Below are positions 54,919 to 64,000 of a stretch of DNA of 64,000 bases, in pieces. The notes under the pieces were generated by a model. The model saw only the letters and a list, made by a program, of their open reading frames with translations, was not told the origin of the DNA and did no database searches. Position numbers and translations under genes: made by a program. The stretch's first letter is position 1. The number at the start of each line of letters is the position of its first letter. This stretch comes from Sinimarinibacterium flocculans (GTDB lineage Bacteria > Pseudomonadota > Gammaproteobacteria > Nevskiales > Nevskiaceae), in NCBI RefSeq assembly GCF_003201205.1, contig NZ_QICN01000013.1:62001-126000 (forward strand), given 5' to 3'.

Positions 54919-56088
54919 TCAGCACGCCGCCAGTGCCGCGCGCACCCAGGCAAAGCCGATGAACTCCTGCTCCAGCCGCAGCTTGGGGCGGATGCGCTGG
55001 TCGCGCAGGTCGTCGAACAGAGCGCGTTCGTCCGGCGTCAGCCGATGGAGGTCGTGCGTCACCGGCTTTTGCTCCTCGCCCCAGAACTTCTGGAAAGCCA
55101 TCAGCGTGGCCCGGTCCATCAGCAAGGAGCGCACGCCGGGCAGACGGGCACGCAGTTGATCGAGAATCGCGAAGCCGTGCGTGTCGATATCGCCCCAGTA
55201 ATGCAGCTCGCAGCGCGCGAGCCAGGTGTTGCGGCCCAGTGACTCGAACCCGTAGCCGGCGCCGAACAGCACCAGGCTGTCGGCAGCGGGCGGAAAGCTC
55301 AGGAAGTTGGTTTCGTTTTCGGTGATGAACACCCGCGATACGTCACAACGCAGCGCGCGGAAACTGTCGGCATCGAGGGTGATGTCGCCGCCCGCCACAC
55401 CGGGCAGCAGACTGCGCGCGGGATCGAGCAGGCGGAATCGCACGCGCGCCGGCTTGTCGAGAAAGCCGTAGCGACGATTGAAGGCCGCGGTCGTGGCAGC
55501 GGCGTCGATCGCATCCGCTGGCAAGACCTGGTCGAGCAGTTCGGCGAGCAGGCCGCGATGATGCTCGATGAACTTGCTGGGCACGCCGGGAATGTCCACC
55601 TGCCGCAGATGAATGCCGGGACGCGGATGCGTCTGCAGCCAATCGACAACGTCGAGCAGGCGCGACCAGTCGCGGGTCTGTTCGAGCGCGCGGAGCGGAC
55701 GTCGGGCCAGCCAGTCGAGCAGCTTCGGCTGGCGGCTGCGGGTGATGCCCAGCAGCGCGTCGAAGTCCGCCGCCTCGCGCGCGCGACCGATCAGGGCCAG
55801 CGCATCGGCCCAGCTGTCCACCCAGACCTGCTCGGGGATCGTGCTGCTGCCGCGCACGCGATGGCGAAACTCGCGCCACTGCACGCGGCAATGCGGCATC
55901 GCGCGCAGCGCCGCGACCCAGGTGCGCACCTCTTCGTAACGATCGACCAGATCGGCCGATGTAGGGGCACGCAGCTTCAGCCGCAGCGGGAACAGCACCT
56001 CGCCGGTGACGCGGCTGGACAGCAAGCTACCGCGCCCCCACAGCCGGCGCAGCTGCGCCACCAGATCCGCCGGCTGCGTCCAGCTCAC
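54919..56088 (-). CDS. jetD: Wadjet JetD (DUF3322/DUF2220 nuclease subunit)
   Basis: Last gene of the Wadjet operon, 389 residues. The N-terminal half is a DUF3322-like domain; the C-terminal half is the Toprim-like nuclease (DUF2220) with [14 protein letters not shown] (acidic Glu) and [17 protein letters not shown] (Asp-x-Asp) around residues 297-303. In the characterised type I system JetD cleaves plasmid DNA after the SMC-like complex has extruded a loop. Its start overlaps the jetC stop by 4 bases. Confidence 0.94.
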   Translation of the reverse strand: MSWTQPADLVAQLRRLWGRGSLLSSRVTGEVLFPLRLKLRAPTSADLVDRYEEVRTWVAALRAMPHCRVQWREFRHRVRGSSTIPEQVWVDSWADALALIGRAREAADFDALLGITRSRQPKLLDWLARRPLRALEQTRDWSRLLDVVDWLQTHPRPGIHLRQVDIPGVPSKFIEHHRGLLAELLDQVLPADAIDAAATTAAFNRRYGFLDKPARVRFRLLDPARSLLPGVAGGDITLDADSFRALRCDVSRVFITENETNFLSFPPAADSLVLFGAGYGFESLGRNTWLARCELHYWGDIDTHGFAILDQLRARLPGVRSLLMDRATLMAFQKFWGEEQKPVTHDLHRLTPDERALFDDLRDQRIRPKLRLEQEFIGFAWVRAALAAC

Positions 56089-59000
56089 CCGGTCAGCCTC
56101 GCCTTCTCGGTCCGGTACTCCTCGATCGACAGATTACGCAGCTTCGAGGCATTGCCCTGTTCGTTGTGAACGAAGCCGACGCCGGCTACGAAGGGTTCGA
56201 TCACATGGATCTTCTGCAACGGTGTGACGATCAGCAGTTGCAGATTGAGCTGCGCGAACAGCCGCAGGCCGTATTGCGCCGATTCGTCGGAGCCTCGCCC
56301 GAAGGCCTCGTCGATCACCACGAAGCGGAAGGTGCGCGAGCGGATCTCACCCCACTCCAGGCCGAACTGATAGGCCAGGCTGGCAGCGAGTATCGTGTAC
56401 GCCAGCTTCTCCTTCTGGCCGCCGGACTTGCCGCCGGAATCCGAATAGTGCTCATGCTCGGCGCCGTCCTCGCGCCAGCGCTCGCTGGCGCCGAACAGAT
56501 ACCAGTTGCGCACATCGGTCACCTTAGCCGTCCACCGCCGATCCAGGTCGGACAGGCCTTCGCGACCACGGAAGCGGTCGATGATGGCCTTGACCTGCAT
56601 GAACTTGCCTTCCGAATACTGGCTGTCCTCGGCGCCGCCGAGTACGTCGTCGGTGCAGCTGCGCAATTCGTTCTGGAAATCGCGGATGTCGGCGTCCGGG
56701 CTGAGCTGCGGCTCGATGACGATGTAGCGCCCAGGGTTGTAGTCGATCTGCGTCAGCGACTCGTTGATGCGCTCGATGCGGTCCTTGATCGTCTCGCGCT
56801 CGCGAGCGAGCTGCGACTGGAAGTTGGCGATCTCGCGGATCGTGTTCTCGTTCAGCAGCTCCTTGAAGCGCGCCTCGAAACGCGGCAGGTCGTCGGCCTG
56901 CAAGGCCAGCAGCATCTTGCGGTAGTCCTCGACCGCGTCGACGCTGGCGTCGACTTCGGCGGTGTCGAGCGGATACGCGTGCCGGTAGTCGCTCATGGCC
57001 GCAACGATCCTGTCGCGCAGGTTCTTGATGCGCTTGTCCTCGGCATCGAGTTTGTCCTGCAGCCACTGTCGAAACTCGCGCTCGCGGTTGTCGCAGGATT
57101 CCACGCTGAGCTGGTACTCGCCCAGCGCACTGTCGCGCAGTGCGCTCAGGGCGTCGAAGCGCAGTGCATGAGCGGCGTTATCGGGATCGTCGATGACCTG
57201 CCGGCATTGCTGTTGCAGGTCGGCCGCGTCGCTCTGCTTCTGTTCCAGTTTGGAGCGCTCGCTGGCGTGTCCGTCACGCCGCTGCTGGTCCTGGACGATA
57301 TCGACCTGTAGCTGCTCCAGTTGCGCACTGAGCTCACGCAGGCGATCGGAGGACTGCTCCAACGCGCGCTTTTCATCTTCGAGACGCGCCAGCTCGGCGG
57401 CCACGCCCGGCCAGTCGAGTTCGCGCCAGTCGTCGTAGACCTCCAGCTTGGACAGCACCGACAGCCGCGACTTCAGCACCTCCTGTCGCTGCTGCACGGT
57501 GGCCAGCGCAGCGCCGACTTCGGCGAGCCTGCGCTCCAATGCCGCGCGCTGGCGTTCCAGCGCCTGGATCTTGTCGGCATTGCTCCAGCCGAGCACGTAG
57601 CGGCTGCGATCGTCGATCGCGTGACGGTCGTCCTTCTCGTGGCGCTCCCCCGGCGTCTTGATCTGCCCGGCGCGGGTGACGGCGTGCTTTTCGCGGCGGA
57701 ACTGTTCCGGCGTGTCGGAGCAGGCGATGTCGAAACGGCGATGCAGTTCCTGCTCCAACCAGCCGTAGAACGGCGTTTCCGGGTGAATCGCGAGCTTTCG
57801 CACCAGGGAGTCCGGGCGCGGCGACGGCGACTCGGCATCGCGGCGCTCGCGGACTCTGAAATAGACCAGACGCCCGCGCAGATGCGTGCGGTCCACCCAG
57901 GCGGCCACCTGCACGTAGTGCGCGTCGGGCACGAGCAGCGACAGGCCGAAGTTGTGCAGCAGGCGCTCGGCCGCGCCTTCCCAATCCTGCTCGTCTTCGC
58001 GCACGCGGATCAACTCGCCGGCGAAAGGCAGCGCTTCCTCGTCCAGAGACAGCGCCGCGCAAAGGGCACGGCGCATCGCGATCTGTGCGGATGGCAGATT
58101 GCTGCGCCGGGCCTTCAGGCTGTCGATCTCATCGCTCAACTGCGTGTGCGCCAGACGGCCGTCACGCAGCGCCACGGACTGCTCGGTGCGTTCGTTGTCC
58201 AGCGCCGCCTCGTCGTCGCGGGTGCGCTCGATCCAGCCATGCAACTGCTGACGTTGCGCCTGAAACAGACCCGCATCGGCCGCCGGCAGCTCGCCGATCT
58301 CGCGCAACAACGCTGCGTACTGCTCGGCCCGCTGGCGACGCCGGGTCAGCGCCTCGGCGCATTGACGGATCTGCTCGGCGAGTTGATCGAGCCGGTCGCC
58401 ACCGTTGTCGGCGATCGCGCGGCGCAGATCGCTCTCGGCCGTACGTCGCGCCTGCAGCTGCTCGTCCAGCCGCTTCACCTGGGCGTCGTGGCGCGCATGG
58501 TCCTGCGCCAGCAGCGCCAGACGGCGGTCCAGCAGCTCGTGCTTGACCTGCGCGAAGTACGCGCGCAAGGCCTCGCGCAGCGCACGCAGCTCGGCTGCCG
58601 CGGCCGTCAGCTCGGCATGGCGGTCGCCGTCGGCCACCAGCGGCGTCAACAGCTCCACCTGGCGCTTGGCCTTGAGCACCGCCTCGTGCGCGCGATTGAG
58701 ATCGTCGAAATGGCCGATCAGCGCTTCGATACGCTGGCGCACCTCGGACGGCTCCAGCATGTGCCCACGCACGAAATCGGTGAGATTGCCGACCGACTTC
58801 ATCGAGACGGTCTGGTGAAACAGCTCCAGCGCCTGCTCGTTGTCGATGCCGAAGCGGCGCTTGAACCAGGCGCCATAGGGCGGGAAACTGTCCTCGATCT
58901 CGGCCCCCAGGCCACGCAGCTTCTTGCGCAACTGGGCGATCTCGCTGCCGAAGCCGGAGAAATCGCCGGCAATCGACAGCTCGCGCTCGGCACCGACGAA

Positions 59001-59459
59001 GAAGCGCGCCGGCTGACCGGCACCGTCCTTGATCCAGAACACCTGCGCCAGGGTCACGGTCTGGTCGTAACCGGCGTTGTGAAAAACACCGAGAATCACC
59101 GAGTAGCTATTGTGGTCGCGCAGCGCTACCGGCCGAGCGCTGCCGGTGGTTTCGCTGCGCTCGGACTTGTAGTGTCCGAGCACGTAAGACCGCAGTGAGC
59201 GTTCGCGGCTGTCGGCGCCCGCAGCCTTGTTGTAGGCGATGCGGTGTGCCGGCACCAGCAGCGTCGTCACCGCATCCACCAGTGTCGACTTGCCGGAGCC
59301 GATGTCGCCGGTTAGCAGGGTGTTGCGCCCGTCCAGCGTCAGCGTCCACACGCGCTGGTCGAAAGTACCCCAGTTGAAGACTTCGAGCCGCCGCAGGCGA
59401 AAGCCGGCCAGCGCATCGTCGCCGGCGAAGTCCAGCGCCTGGGTCTGCAGATCATTCAT
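56085..59459 (-). CDS. jetC: Wadjet JetC (SMC-like ATPase)
   Basis: A 1124-residue SMC/MukB-like protein. The N-terminal head has Walker [16 protein letters not shown] (residues 50-64); the C-terminal head has the Walker B region [18 protein letters not shown]. Between them are long coiled coils with many Arg/Glu/Gln/Leu heptads and a hinge region near residues 500-620 ([17 protein letters not shown]). It is the loop-extruding motor of the plasmid-restriction system. It overlaps jetB by 8 bases and jetD by 4. Confidence 0.95.
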   Translation of the reverse strand: MNDLQTQALDFAGDDALAGFRLRRLEVFNWGTFDQRVWTLTLDGRNTLLTGDIGSGKSTLVDAVTTLLVPAHRIAYNKAAGADSRERSLRSYVLGHYKSERSETTGSARPVALRDHNSYSVILGVFHNAGYDQTVTLAQVFWIKDGAGQPARFFVGAERELSIAGDFSGFGSEIAQLRKKLRGLGAEIEDSFPPYGAWFKRRFGIDNEQALELFHQTVSMKSVGNLTDFVRGHMLEPSEVRQRIEALIGHFDDLNRAHEAVLKAKRQVELLTPLVADGDRHAELTAAAAELRALREALRAYFAQVKHELLDRRLALLAQDHARHDAQVKRLDEQLQARRTAESDLRRAIADNGGDRLDQLAEQIRQCAEALTRRRQRAEQYAALLREIGELPAADAGLFQAQRQQLHGWIERTRDDEAALDNERTEQSVALRDGRLAHTQLSDEIDSLKARRSNLPSAQIAMRRALCAALSLDEEALPFAGELIRVREDEQDWEGAAERLLHNFGLSLLVPDAHYVQVAAWVDRTHLRGRLVYFRVRERRDAESPSPRPDSLVRKLAIHPETPFYGWLEQELHRRFDIACSDTPEQFRREKHAVTRAGQIKTPGERHEKDDRHAIDDRSRYVLGWSNADKIQALERQRAALERRLAEVGAALATVQQRQEVLKSRLSVLSKLEVYDDWRELDWPGVAAELARLEDEKRALEQSSDRLRELSAQLEQLQVDIVQDQQRRDGHASERSKLEQKQSDAADLQQQCRQVIDDPDNAAHALRFDALSALRDSALGEYQLSVESCDNREREFRQWLQDKLDAEDKRIKNLRDRIVAAMSDYRHAYPLDTAEVDASVDAVEDYRKMLLALQADDLPRFEARFKELLNENTIREIANFQSQLARERETIKDRIERINESLTQIDYNPGRYIVIEPQLSPDADIRDFQNELRSCTDDVLGGAEDSQYSEGKFMQVKAIIDRFRGREGLSDLDRRWTAKVTDVRNWYLFGASERWREDGAEHEHYSDSGGKSGGQKEKLAYTILAASLAYQFGLEWGEIRSRTFRFVVIDEAFGRGSDESAQYGLRLFAQLNLQLLIVTPLQKIHVIEPFVAGVGFVHNEQGNASKLRNLSIEEYRTEKARLTG

Positions 59460-60105
59460 CGGCGCTTCCCGGCGCGGACAACTGCGCCTGATACGCGGCC
59501 AGACGGCTGTCGAAATCCGCTAGCCACTGCGCGTCGACAAAGGCCTTGAGGATGCGCCGTACCTCGTAGCTGCTTGCGGTCGCGGCCTGACCGGAGGCCG
59601 GTTTCAGGCGTCGCAGGAAGCCCAGTTCCACGACCTTGTTGATGTGGCTGTCGATGCGGTCGACGAGCCGCGCCTCGTTGCTGGACGCGGGCAGGAACAC
59701 GCGCAGCAGTTCGACGATATCCTCGCGCGAGAGCACCAGCCGGGTGTCACCGCCGCCGGCGTCGCTTTCCGCAAGCTTGCGCCGCAGCAGCGCCAGCAGC
59801 AGACTCACCGGAAACGACAGGGGGCGCCGCGCCACCAGCCGCGGCGCTACCGTGTCGGCCTGCTCGTCCTGCGCGGTGCTGCGCGAGCGCAGAAAGGCAT
59901 AGCCCTCCGCTTCGTCCAGAACCAGTTCCAGCCCGAGCACGGCAACGTAATCGCGCACCCGCGCCTGCAGCGTCAGCAGTGAGTTCCACAGGCGCGGCGC
60001 GTCCTGCTGGTAGATCACGCCCTTGAGCAGTGTCACCGCCAGCATTGGCAGTCCATCGGCGACAGCGTCGGCGGCGCCTGCCGCTTCGTTCGGGACTTCA
60101 CTCAT
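59452..60105 (-). CDS. jetB: Wadjet JetB (DUF4194, MukE-like kite subunit)
   Basis: ATG 60105 overlaps the jetA stop by 4 bases (ATGA) and gives 217 residues; the longer frame from 60147 would run inside jetA. DUF4194 landmarks: [56 protein letters not shown] and [20 protein letters not shown] with winged-helix character. It acts as a MukE-like subunit bridging JetA and the JetC ATPase heads. Confidence 0.94.
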   Translation of the reverse strand: MSEVPNEAAGAADAVADGLPMLAVTLLKGVIYQQDAPRLWNSLLTLQARVRDYVAVLGLELVLDEAEGYAFLRSRSTAQDEQADTVAPRLVARRPLSFPVSLLLALLRRKLAESDAGGGDTRLVLSREDIVELLRVFLPASSNEARLVDRIDSHINKVVELGFLRRLKPASGQAATASSYEVRRILKAFVDAQWLADFDSRLAAYQAQLSAPGSADE

Positions 60106-61556
60106 CTGACGAAAATCACTCTGGGCAGACGCGCCTGGCGCAGACAAGCCTGGCCGTCGGCGCCCACCCCCTGCCAGTCCACCCGCTCGTCCACGGACTC
60201 ATCGACCGCCACTTTGAAAGTATCGTCGCCCAGCTGCAGATACGCGACCAGCTCGGCGAGACCTTGCTGCAGCGGCTGCTGGCGCACCAGCTCGCACAGC
60301 GTCACCTGCGCGCGATCCTGCAAGGCCTGACGCACATGCCTGCTCAGCCGCGCCTTGTCGACGACCACCTGGGCGTACAGAGCAGCGGCGTCGACATCGT
60401 CGTCGCCAGCGGCGAGTACTTCGGCAACGATTCGCGGCCGGAGCGCCGGCGCATGCAACGGGCGCTCCATCGGCAGCTCGATGTCTGACGCGGGATCGGC
60501 GATCTGCATCACCGTATCTGGCAGGGCCGAGTCGCGCAGCGCCAGTGCGCGGGCCTCGATCGAGTGCGGGATGTCCATGATCCGCCGGTTCTCCAGCCAG
60601 GCCTGATCGTCCAGAAAGCGTCGCAGCTGCCGGCTGAGTTCGGCGACCGTTCGCTGCGTGTGCTCGCCGGCCTCCAGCCAGTCGTAGTGCACCCGCCGCA
60701 ACCGGCCCTCGGGCTTGAGCGCCTCCACCGCCGGCAGCGACAGCGTGTGCTCCAGCAGCGCCGAAAACTCCTCCTGGCGTCGGCTGGACATCAGAAAACC
60801 CCAGAACGCGCGAAAGCTGCGCCCCTGATCCGAATCGGCGATGGCGTCGCGCTCGCCGATGATGTCCTCCACCAGCGCGCCCTTGCCGCCCTGCCACAGC
60901 GCGATGCGCTCGCGCACACGCCGGTCGAGCTGGCGCAGGTTGTGCTCCACCTCGCGAAAATCGCTCAGCAGCTCGCGCGCCAGTTGCAGGAACTGCTGGA
61001 AGCGATCCCGCACGGCGGTGTCATCGAGCACGGATGCTTCGCCGGACAGCACACTGGCGATCTGCGCGTCGATCTCATCGCGGCGGCTGTGCAACTCGGC
61101 CAGCCGTGTCTGCGGATCAGTCTCGGTGCCCTGACTGATCTGTCGCAGCAGCTCGAACAGCGTCAACAGACGAGACTCGGTGCCGACGAAACTGCGTTCG
61201 CCCAGGGTGCCGAGCCATGCGATCGCCTTCTCCGTGGAAGGGGTCAGATCGAACTGCGGCTCGTCCGTCCCCTGACGGTAGAACTTGCGCAGCCAGCCCT
61301 TGTCGGGCGCCGCCCAGTCGTCGAGATAGTGCAGCGCCGGTTTCGGATACGCCTCCGGCCCCAGGCGCTCACGCAGCGCGAACAGCTCGTCCTCCAACGC
61401 CTCGGCCAGATCCGCCTGCGCGACCGCACGCAGGTTCGGCACCACGAAGACGCGATGCAGAAAGCTCGCGATCAGCGCTGCATGATCCGCACGCAGCAAA
61501 CGCCAGGCCGGGTGGTTCTGGCGCAGCAGTTCGAGGGTGGCGTGGTCGAACGACAT
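60102..61556 (-). CDS. jetA: Wadjet JetA (DUF3375, MukF-like kleisin subunit)
   Basis: First gene of the operon, 484 residues, ATG with GGGATGAG close upstream. DUF3375 landmarks: LELLRQNHPAWRLLRADHAA, WLRKFYRQGTDEPQFDLTP, STEKAIAWLGTLGERSFVGT and SFRAFWGFLMSSRRQEEF. It is the kleisin-like partner that closes the SMC ring. With jetB, jetC and jetD immediately following and overlapping, the complete type I order A-B-C-D is present, so the system is likely active. Confidence 0.95.
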   Translation of the reverse strand: MSFDHATLELLRQNHPAWRLLRADHAALIASFLHRVFVVPNLRAVAQADLAEALEDELFALRERLGPEAYPKPALHYLDDWAAPDKGWLRKFYRQGTDEPQFDLTPSTEKAIAWLGTLGERSFVGTESRLLTLFELLRQISQGTETDPQTRLAELHSRRDEIDAQIASVLSGEASVLDDTAVRDRFQQFLQLARELLSDFREVEHNLRQLDRRVRERIALWQGGKGALVEDIIGERDAIADSDQGRSFRAFWGFLMSSRRQEEFSALLEHTLSLPAVEALKPEGRLRRVHYDWLEAGEHTQRTVAELSRQLRRFLDDQAWLENRRIMDIPHSIEARALALRDSALPDTVMQIADPASDIELPMERPLHAPALRPRIVAEVLAAGDDDVDAAALYAQVVVDKARLSRHVRQALQDRAQVTLCELVRQQPLQQGLAELVAYLQLGDDTFKVAVDESVDERVDWQGVGADGQACLRQARLPRVIFVR

Positions 61557-61607
61557 CAGCTCATCCCGATGAATCCCCGATTACCTCGACTCGTGCTTCG
61601 AATCCCG

Positions 61608-61620
61608 AAAGGCGGCCTTT
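61608..61620. repeat. Palindrome AAAGGC-G-GCCTTT near jetA
   Basis: A perfect 6-bp inverted repeat around one base, 52 bases upstream of the jetA start. The same AAAGGC/GCCTTT arms recur at 61949-61960. It may be an operator or a transcript hairpin; no function is shown. Confidence 0.4.
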
Positions 61621-61940
61621 ACAGCACGGACGCCGAACTGGAAGGCGAGTACCGCAGCAGGCCAGCAGCGCAAAGTCTACCCATCGCGCTCGTGCCGGCC
61701 GAAGCGCGTACACCGATGCACCCTGCAGACCGAACAGGCCGGCGCGCACGCCGGATTGGTCAGAAAGACCTTGAAGCCGCGCACGCGCTGATAGCGGCGC
61801 CCGGGCTGGTCAACGCGAAACACCCACTGCAACAGGAACGCCGCCGAGGTATCTGATGTCGTCGCAGCGCAGCAATCCCCGGATCAATGCTCCCGGCAGC
61901 CCCCACCTCTGACTCAGGCGCCCAAGATGATCCGTAACCT

Positions 61941-61968
61941 CTTGTACGGAAAGGCCTTTCAACGACAA
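61941..61968 (-). promoter_or_regulatory. Candidate promoter with palindrome in the spacer, reading toward jetA
   Basis: On the - strand TTGTCG (61968-61963) and TACAAG (61946-61941) are spaced by 16 bases and each match the sigma-70 consensus at 4 of 6 positions. The perfect 12-base palindrome GAAAGGCCTTTC (61949-61960) fills the spacer, a classical operator position. The leader to jetA would be about 380 bases, which is long, so this remains weak. Confidence 0.25.
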
Positions 61969-62056
61969 TTCCTGTTAGTGAAAGTGTGGTTATCTTAGCT
62001 CGATTCTCGTCAGCCCCTCCGTGAGCCGTTCACGCTCTGGTTGCAGGAACAGGCCC

Positions 62057-64000
62057 TCAAGGTGCGCGGGGCGGCTGCAGCGCTTTCACCAGCTCGCTGA
62101 GCGAGACCGCGAGCTTGTGCAAGGTTTCCGGAGGCGGCATGGGCAAGCGCAGATAGCTCTGGCCGGATCGTGGGTCCGTCTCCACTGCGGACTCGGCCGA
62201 GCCGTTCTGCACCTCAGCCAGCGTCGTGACGAGTTTCAGACCGGCATCGAGCAGGTCGGCCCATGGGTTGTCGACGACTTTTTCCGACGTATCTCCCGGT
62301 ACGACTTGCGGTGTCGACTCCGCTGGTTGTGGCTCGGGCGCGGCGGACATCCCGCTTTCGGCCGGTGCGGCGGTTCGCATCTCGCCGGTGGTCGCCCCGG
62401 TCGCCGCCTCGACGGTCTCCATGAACTTCGACAGCCGCGTGCCATGCAGGAAGACCTCGGCGCTGCCGCCGTCGAGCACGCCGGCGAACAGGGACTTCTT
62501 GAAGGCCAGCAGCGAGAGCATGCCCTCCTCGATCGTGCCCTCAGCGATGAAGTTGACGACGCGCACGCCGCGAGTCTGGCCGAGGCGGTGAACGCGGCCG
62601 ATGCGCTGCTCCAGCACCGCCGGGTTCCACGGCAAATCCATGTTGACGACGGTGGATGCGGCATGCTGCAGATTCAGGCCGATGCCGCCGGCGTCGGTGG
62701 AAAGGAAGACGCGGCAGTCTGGATCATCGTGGAAGCGCGAGACCAGTGCGCCGCGCTGCGCACCCGGCACGCCACCGTGGAACAGCACATGGCCCCAGCC
62801 GCGCTGTTCCAGCCGGCGCCGGATCAGCTCGTGGGTGCGCAGCCACTGGCTGAAGATCACGACCTTGGCGTCGGGCTGCTCGAACAACTCCTCCAGCAGC
62901 GTGAGCAATTCGTCCACCTTGCAGCCGTGATCGGTCTGGCCGTCGAGCAGGAACGTGCTGTTGCAGGCCATGCGCATGTTCTGCAGCGCACAGGTGAGCG
63001 CGCGCTGGTCGGCGTCGGCCAGAAACTTCATGCGCCGCCAGCGCTGGATGATGCGCGCGACGGTCTCGCGGTTCTCCTCGTGTACCGCCTGCTGCTGCGG
63101 TGTCATCGGCACGAAGAAATGCTTGTCGAGGCGCTGCGGCAGCTCGTCGAGCACGTCGGCCTTGCGCCGGCGAATCAGGATCGGTGCCAGCGTGCGGCCA
63201 AGTCGATCGAGTCCGACGTAGCCGGTGACGCGGCCGCCCTCATCGCGCTGCTGGTGATCGTGCAACAGCTTCCAGGTCGGGCCGAGGCGGTGGCGGTCGA
63301 CGAACTGCACGATCGAGACCAGCTCCTCGAGCCGGTTCTCCAGCGGCGTGCCGGTGAGCACCAGCGCGTGGGGGCTGTCGATGCGCTTGAGTGCGCGCGC
63401 CGCCACTGTGTTCCAGTTCTTGATGCGCTGCGCCTCGTCGGCAATGACCAGGTCAGGCGCCCAGCCGCGGATGTCGTCGAGGTCGCGCGCAAGCACGTCG
63501 TAGTTGACGATCTTGCAGAACGCCGGCTCGCGGTACTGCTGCCGGCGCAGCCCCTGTCCACCCTGGATCACCTGCGCCTCGCGGCCGGCGAAACGCTGCA
63601 GCTCGCGCTGCCACTGGTGCTTGAGCGAGGTCGGACAGACCACGAGCACACGCTCGACGCCGAAATGCCGCGCGTAGATCTCCGCTACCGCGATCGCCTG
63701 CACGGTCTTGCCCAGGCCCATCTCGTCACCAATCAGCGCGCGGCCGGCACGCACCGCGAACAGCGCGCCCTCGGCCTGATACGGAAACAGCGGCACTTTG
63801 AGCAGCTTCTTGAGCGCCGAACTGGCGGCGCCCTTGGGATAAACCTCGGCGAGACGCTGTGCGCGTGTGCCGGCATCACGCAGTTGTGCAACGTAGTTCA
63901 GCGCATCCTCATAGCAACGCAGGTCGTGCCCGGCCTTGCCCGCTGCGGCGATGAAGTCCTCAAGGTGCGAAAGACCGCTGTCACGCAAACGCCAGTCCGC
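62057..64000 (-). CDS. SNF2-family DEAD/DEAH helicase, N-terminus outside window (5' partial)
   Basis: The frame stays open to the window edge, so the start is missing. Helicase motifs in order: GDEMGLGKTVQAIAVAE (Walker A), VVCPTSLKHQWQREL, VIADEAQRIKN (DEAQ box), LVLTGTPLENRLEEL, VVIFSQWLRTHELIRRRL, FLSTDAGGIGLNLQHA and LEQRIGRVHRLGQT (motif VI). The C-terminal ~130 residues (Ala/Glu/Pro-rich linker then VVDNPWADLLDAGLKLV) form a less conserved tail. SNF2-type bacterial helicases of the RapA/HepA or SWIM-associated kind remodel DNA-protein complexes. It lies 500 bases upstream of jetA in the same direction; a role in defence is not shown. Confidence 0.93.
   Translation of the reverse strand, partial: ADWRLRDSGLSHLEDFIAAAGKAGHDLRCYEDALNYVAQLRDAGTRAQRLAEVYPKGAASSALKKLLKVPLFPYQAEGALFAVRAGRALIGDEMGLGKTVQAIAVAEIYARHFGVERVLVVCPTSLKHQWQRELQRFAGREAQVIQGGQGLRRQQYREPAFCKIVNYDVLARDLDDIRGWAPDLVIADEAQRIKNWNTVAARALKRIDSPHALVLTGTPLENRLEELVSIVQFVDRHRLGPTWKLLHDHQQRDEGGRVTGYVGLDRLGRTLAPILIRRRKADVLDELPQRLDKHFFVPMTPQQQAVHEENRETVARIIQRWRRMKFLADADQRALTCALQNMRMACNSTFLLDGQTDHGCKVDELLTLLEELFEQPDAKVVIFSQWLRTHELIRRRLEQRGWGHVLFHGGVPGAQRGALVSRFHDDPDCRVFLSTDAGGIGLNLQHAASTVVNMDLPWNPAVLEQRIGRVHRLGQTRGVRVVNFIAEGTIEEGMLSLLAFKKSLFAGVLDGGSAEVFLHGTRLSKFMETVEAATGATTGEMRTAAPAESGMSAAPEPQPAESTPQVVPGDTSEKVVDNPWADLLDAGLKLVTTLAEVQNGSAESAVETDPRSGQSYLRLPMPPPETLHKLAVSLSELVKALQPPRAP

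Larger units (their letters stand above)
61557..62056. other. 500-base region without a confident gene, upstream of Wadjet
   Basis: Between the helicase stop and the jetA start there is no reading frame I can support. Reading the - strand from about 61850 to 61680 gives a protein-like stretch (for example VFRVDQPGRRYQRVRGFKVF) ending in a stop, possibly a gene relic, with no recognised family. The part near 61920-62040 is lower in GC than its surroundings and carries a palindrome and promoter-like hexamers. This is the likely regulatory region for jetABCD. Confidence 0.5.

Noticed and set aside
51426-54962. Very long + strand frame across the SDR, prpE and HSL genes
   Set aside because: It spans several genes of the opposite strand with clear catalytic motifs, and its composition (Arg, His, Asp, Gln-rich) has no recognisable domain.
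54919-61556. Four-gene SMC-like operon as a new defence system
   Set aside because: DUF3375, DUF4194, SMC-like ATPase and DUF3322/DUF2220 in this order are the known type I Wadjet system.

Overview
The window is GC-rich chromosomal DNA with dense coding, many GTG/TTG-capable starts, Tat-type and lipoprotein export signals, AcrB-type efflux pumps, a wax ester synthase and a ferredoxin/ferredoxin-reductase pair of the P450 type. This suggests a lipid- or hydrocarbon-using gammaproteobacterium (Nevskiales/Solimonadaceae-like). That assignment is inferred from gene content; no rRNA or other marker gene is present.

Bases 1-16.4 kb (+ strand) are a run of exported hydrolases: the end of a GH92 alpha-mannosidase, an endonuclease/exonuclease/phosphatase (EEP) lipoprotein, a neutral ceramidase, a frameshifted PhoD, a purple-acid-phosphatase-like protein, a PHP-domain lipoprotein, a very large glycosidase-like/PHP fusion and a second PhoD. 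A good candidate Pho box lies upstream of the first PhoD. Bases 16.4-27.5 kb hold two RND efflux systems (MFP-RND-OMF, then MFP-RND) on the - strand, with a divergent TetR regulator and a palindromic operator.

Bases 27.5-46 kb (- strand) are a second run of exported hydrolases. One operon encodes PhoD, PhoX-like, PhoD and EEP. A second encodes an S15/CocE-like hydrolase, a DUF6351 protein, a ceramidase-like protein, a lipase-like protein and a penicillin-acylase-family protein. Nearly every exported protein in the two runs has a lipobox-like sequence, and six phosphatases carry twin-arginine motifs. Together they look like a cell-surface or periplasmic toolkit that strips phosphate, acyl chains and sugars from complex lipids and other polymers. 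That function is inferred from the families, not shown.

Bases 46-54.9 kb are mostly lipid and cofactor metabolism: WS/DGAT acyltransferase, a serine hydrolase, 2Fe-2S ferredoxin, ferredoxin reductase, a eukaryote-type 6-pyruvoyl-tetrahydropterin synthase overlapping a short-chain reductase, propionyl-CoA synthetase and an HSL-type hydrolase. Bases 54.9-61.6 kb hold a complete type I Wadjet anti-plasmid system (jetABCD, four overlapping genes). Upstream of it are a 500-base non-coding stretch with two similar palindromes and a SNF2-family helicase that runs off the window end. The Wadjet system is a known system. The least described parts are the two hydrolase runs, above all the glycosidase/PHP fusion with an internal sorting-like signal and the five-gene acyl-hydrolase operon.
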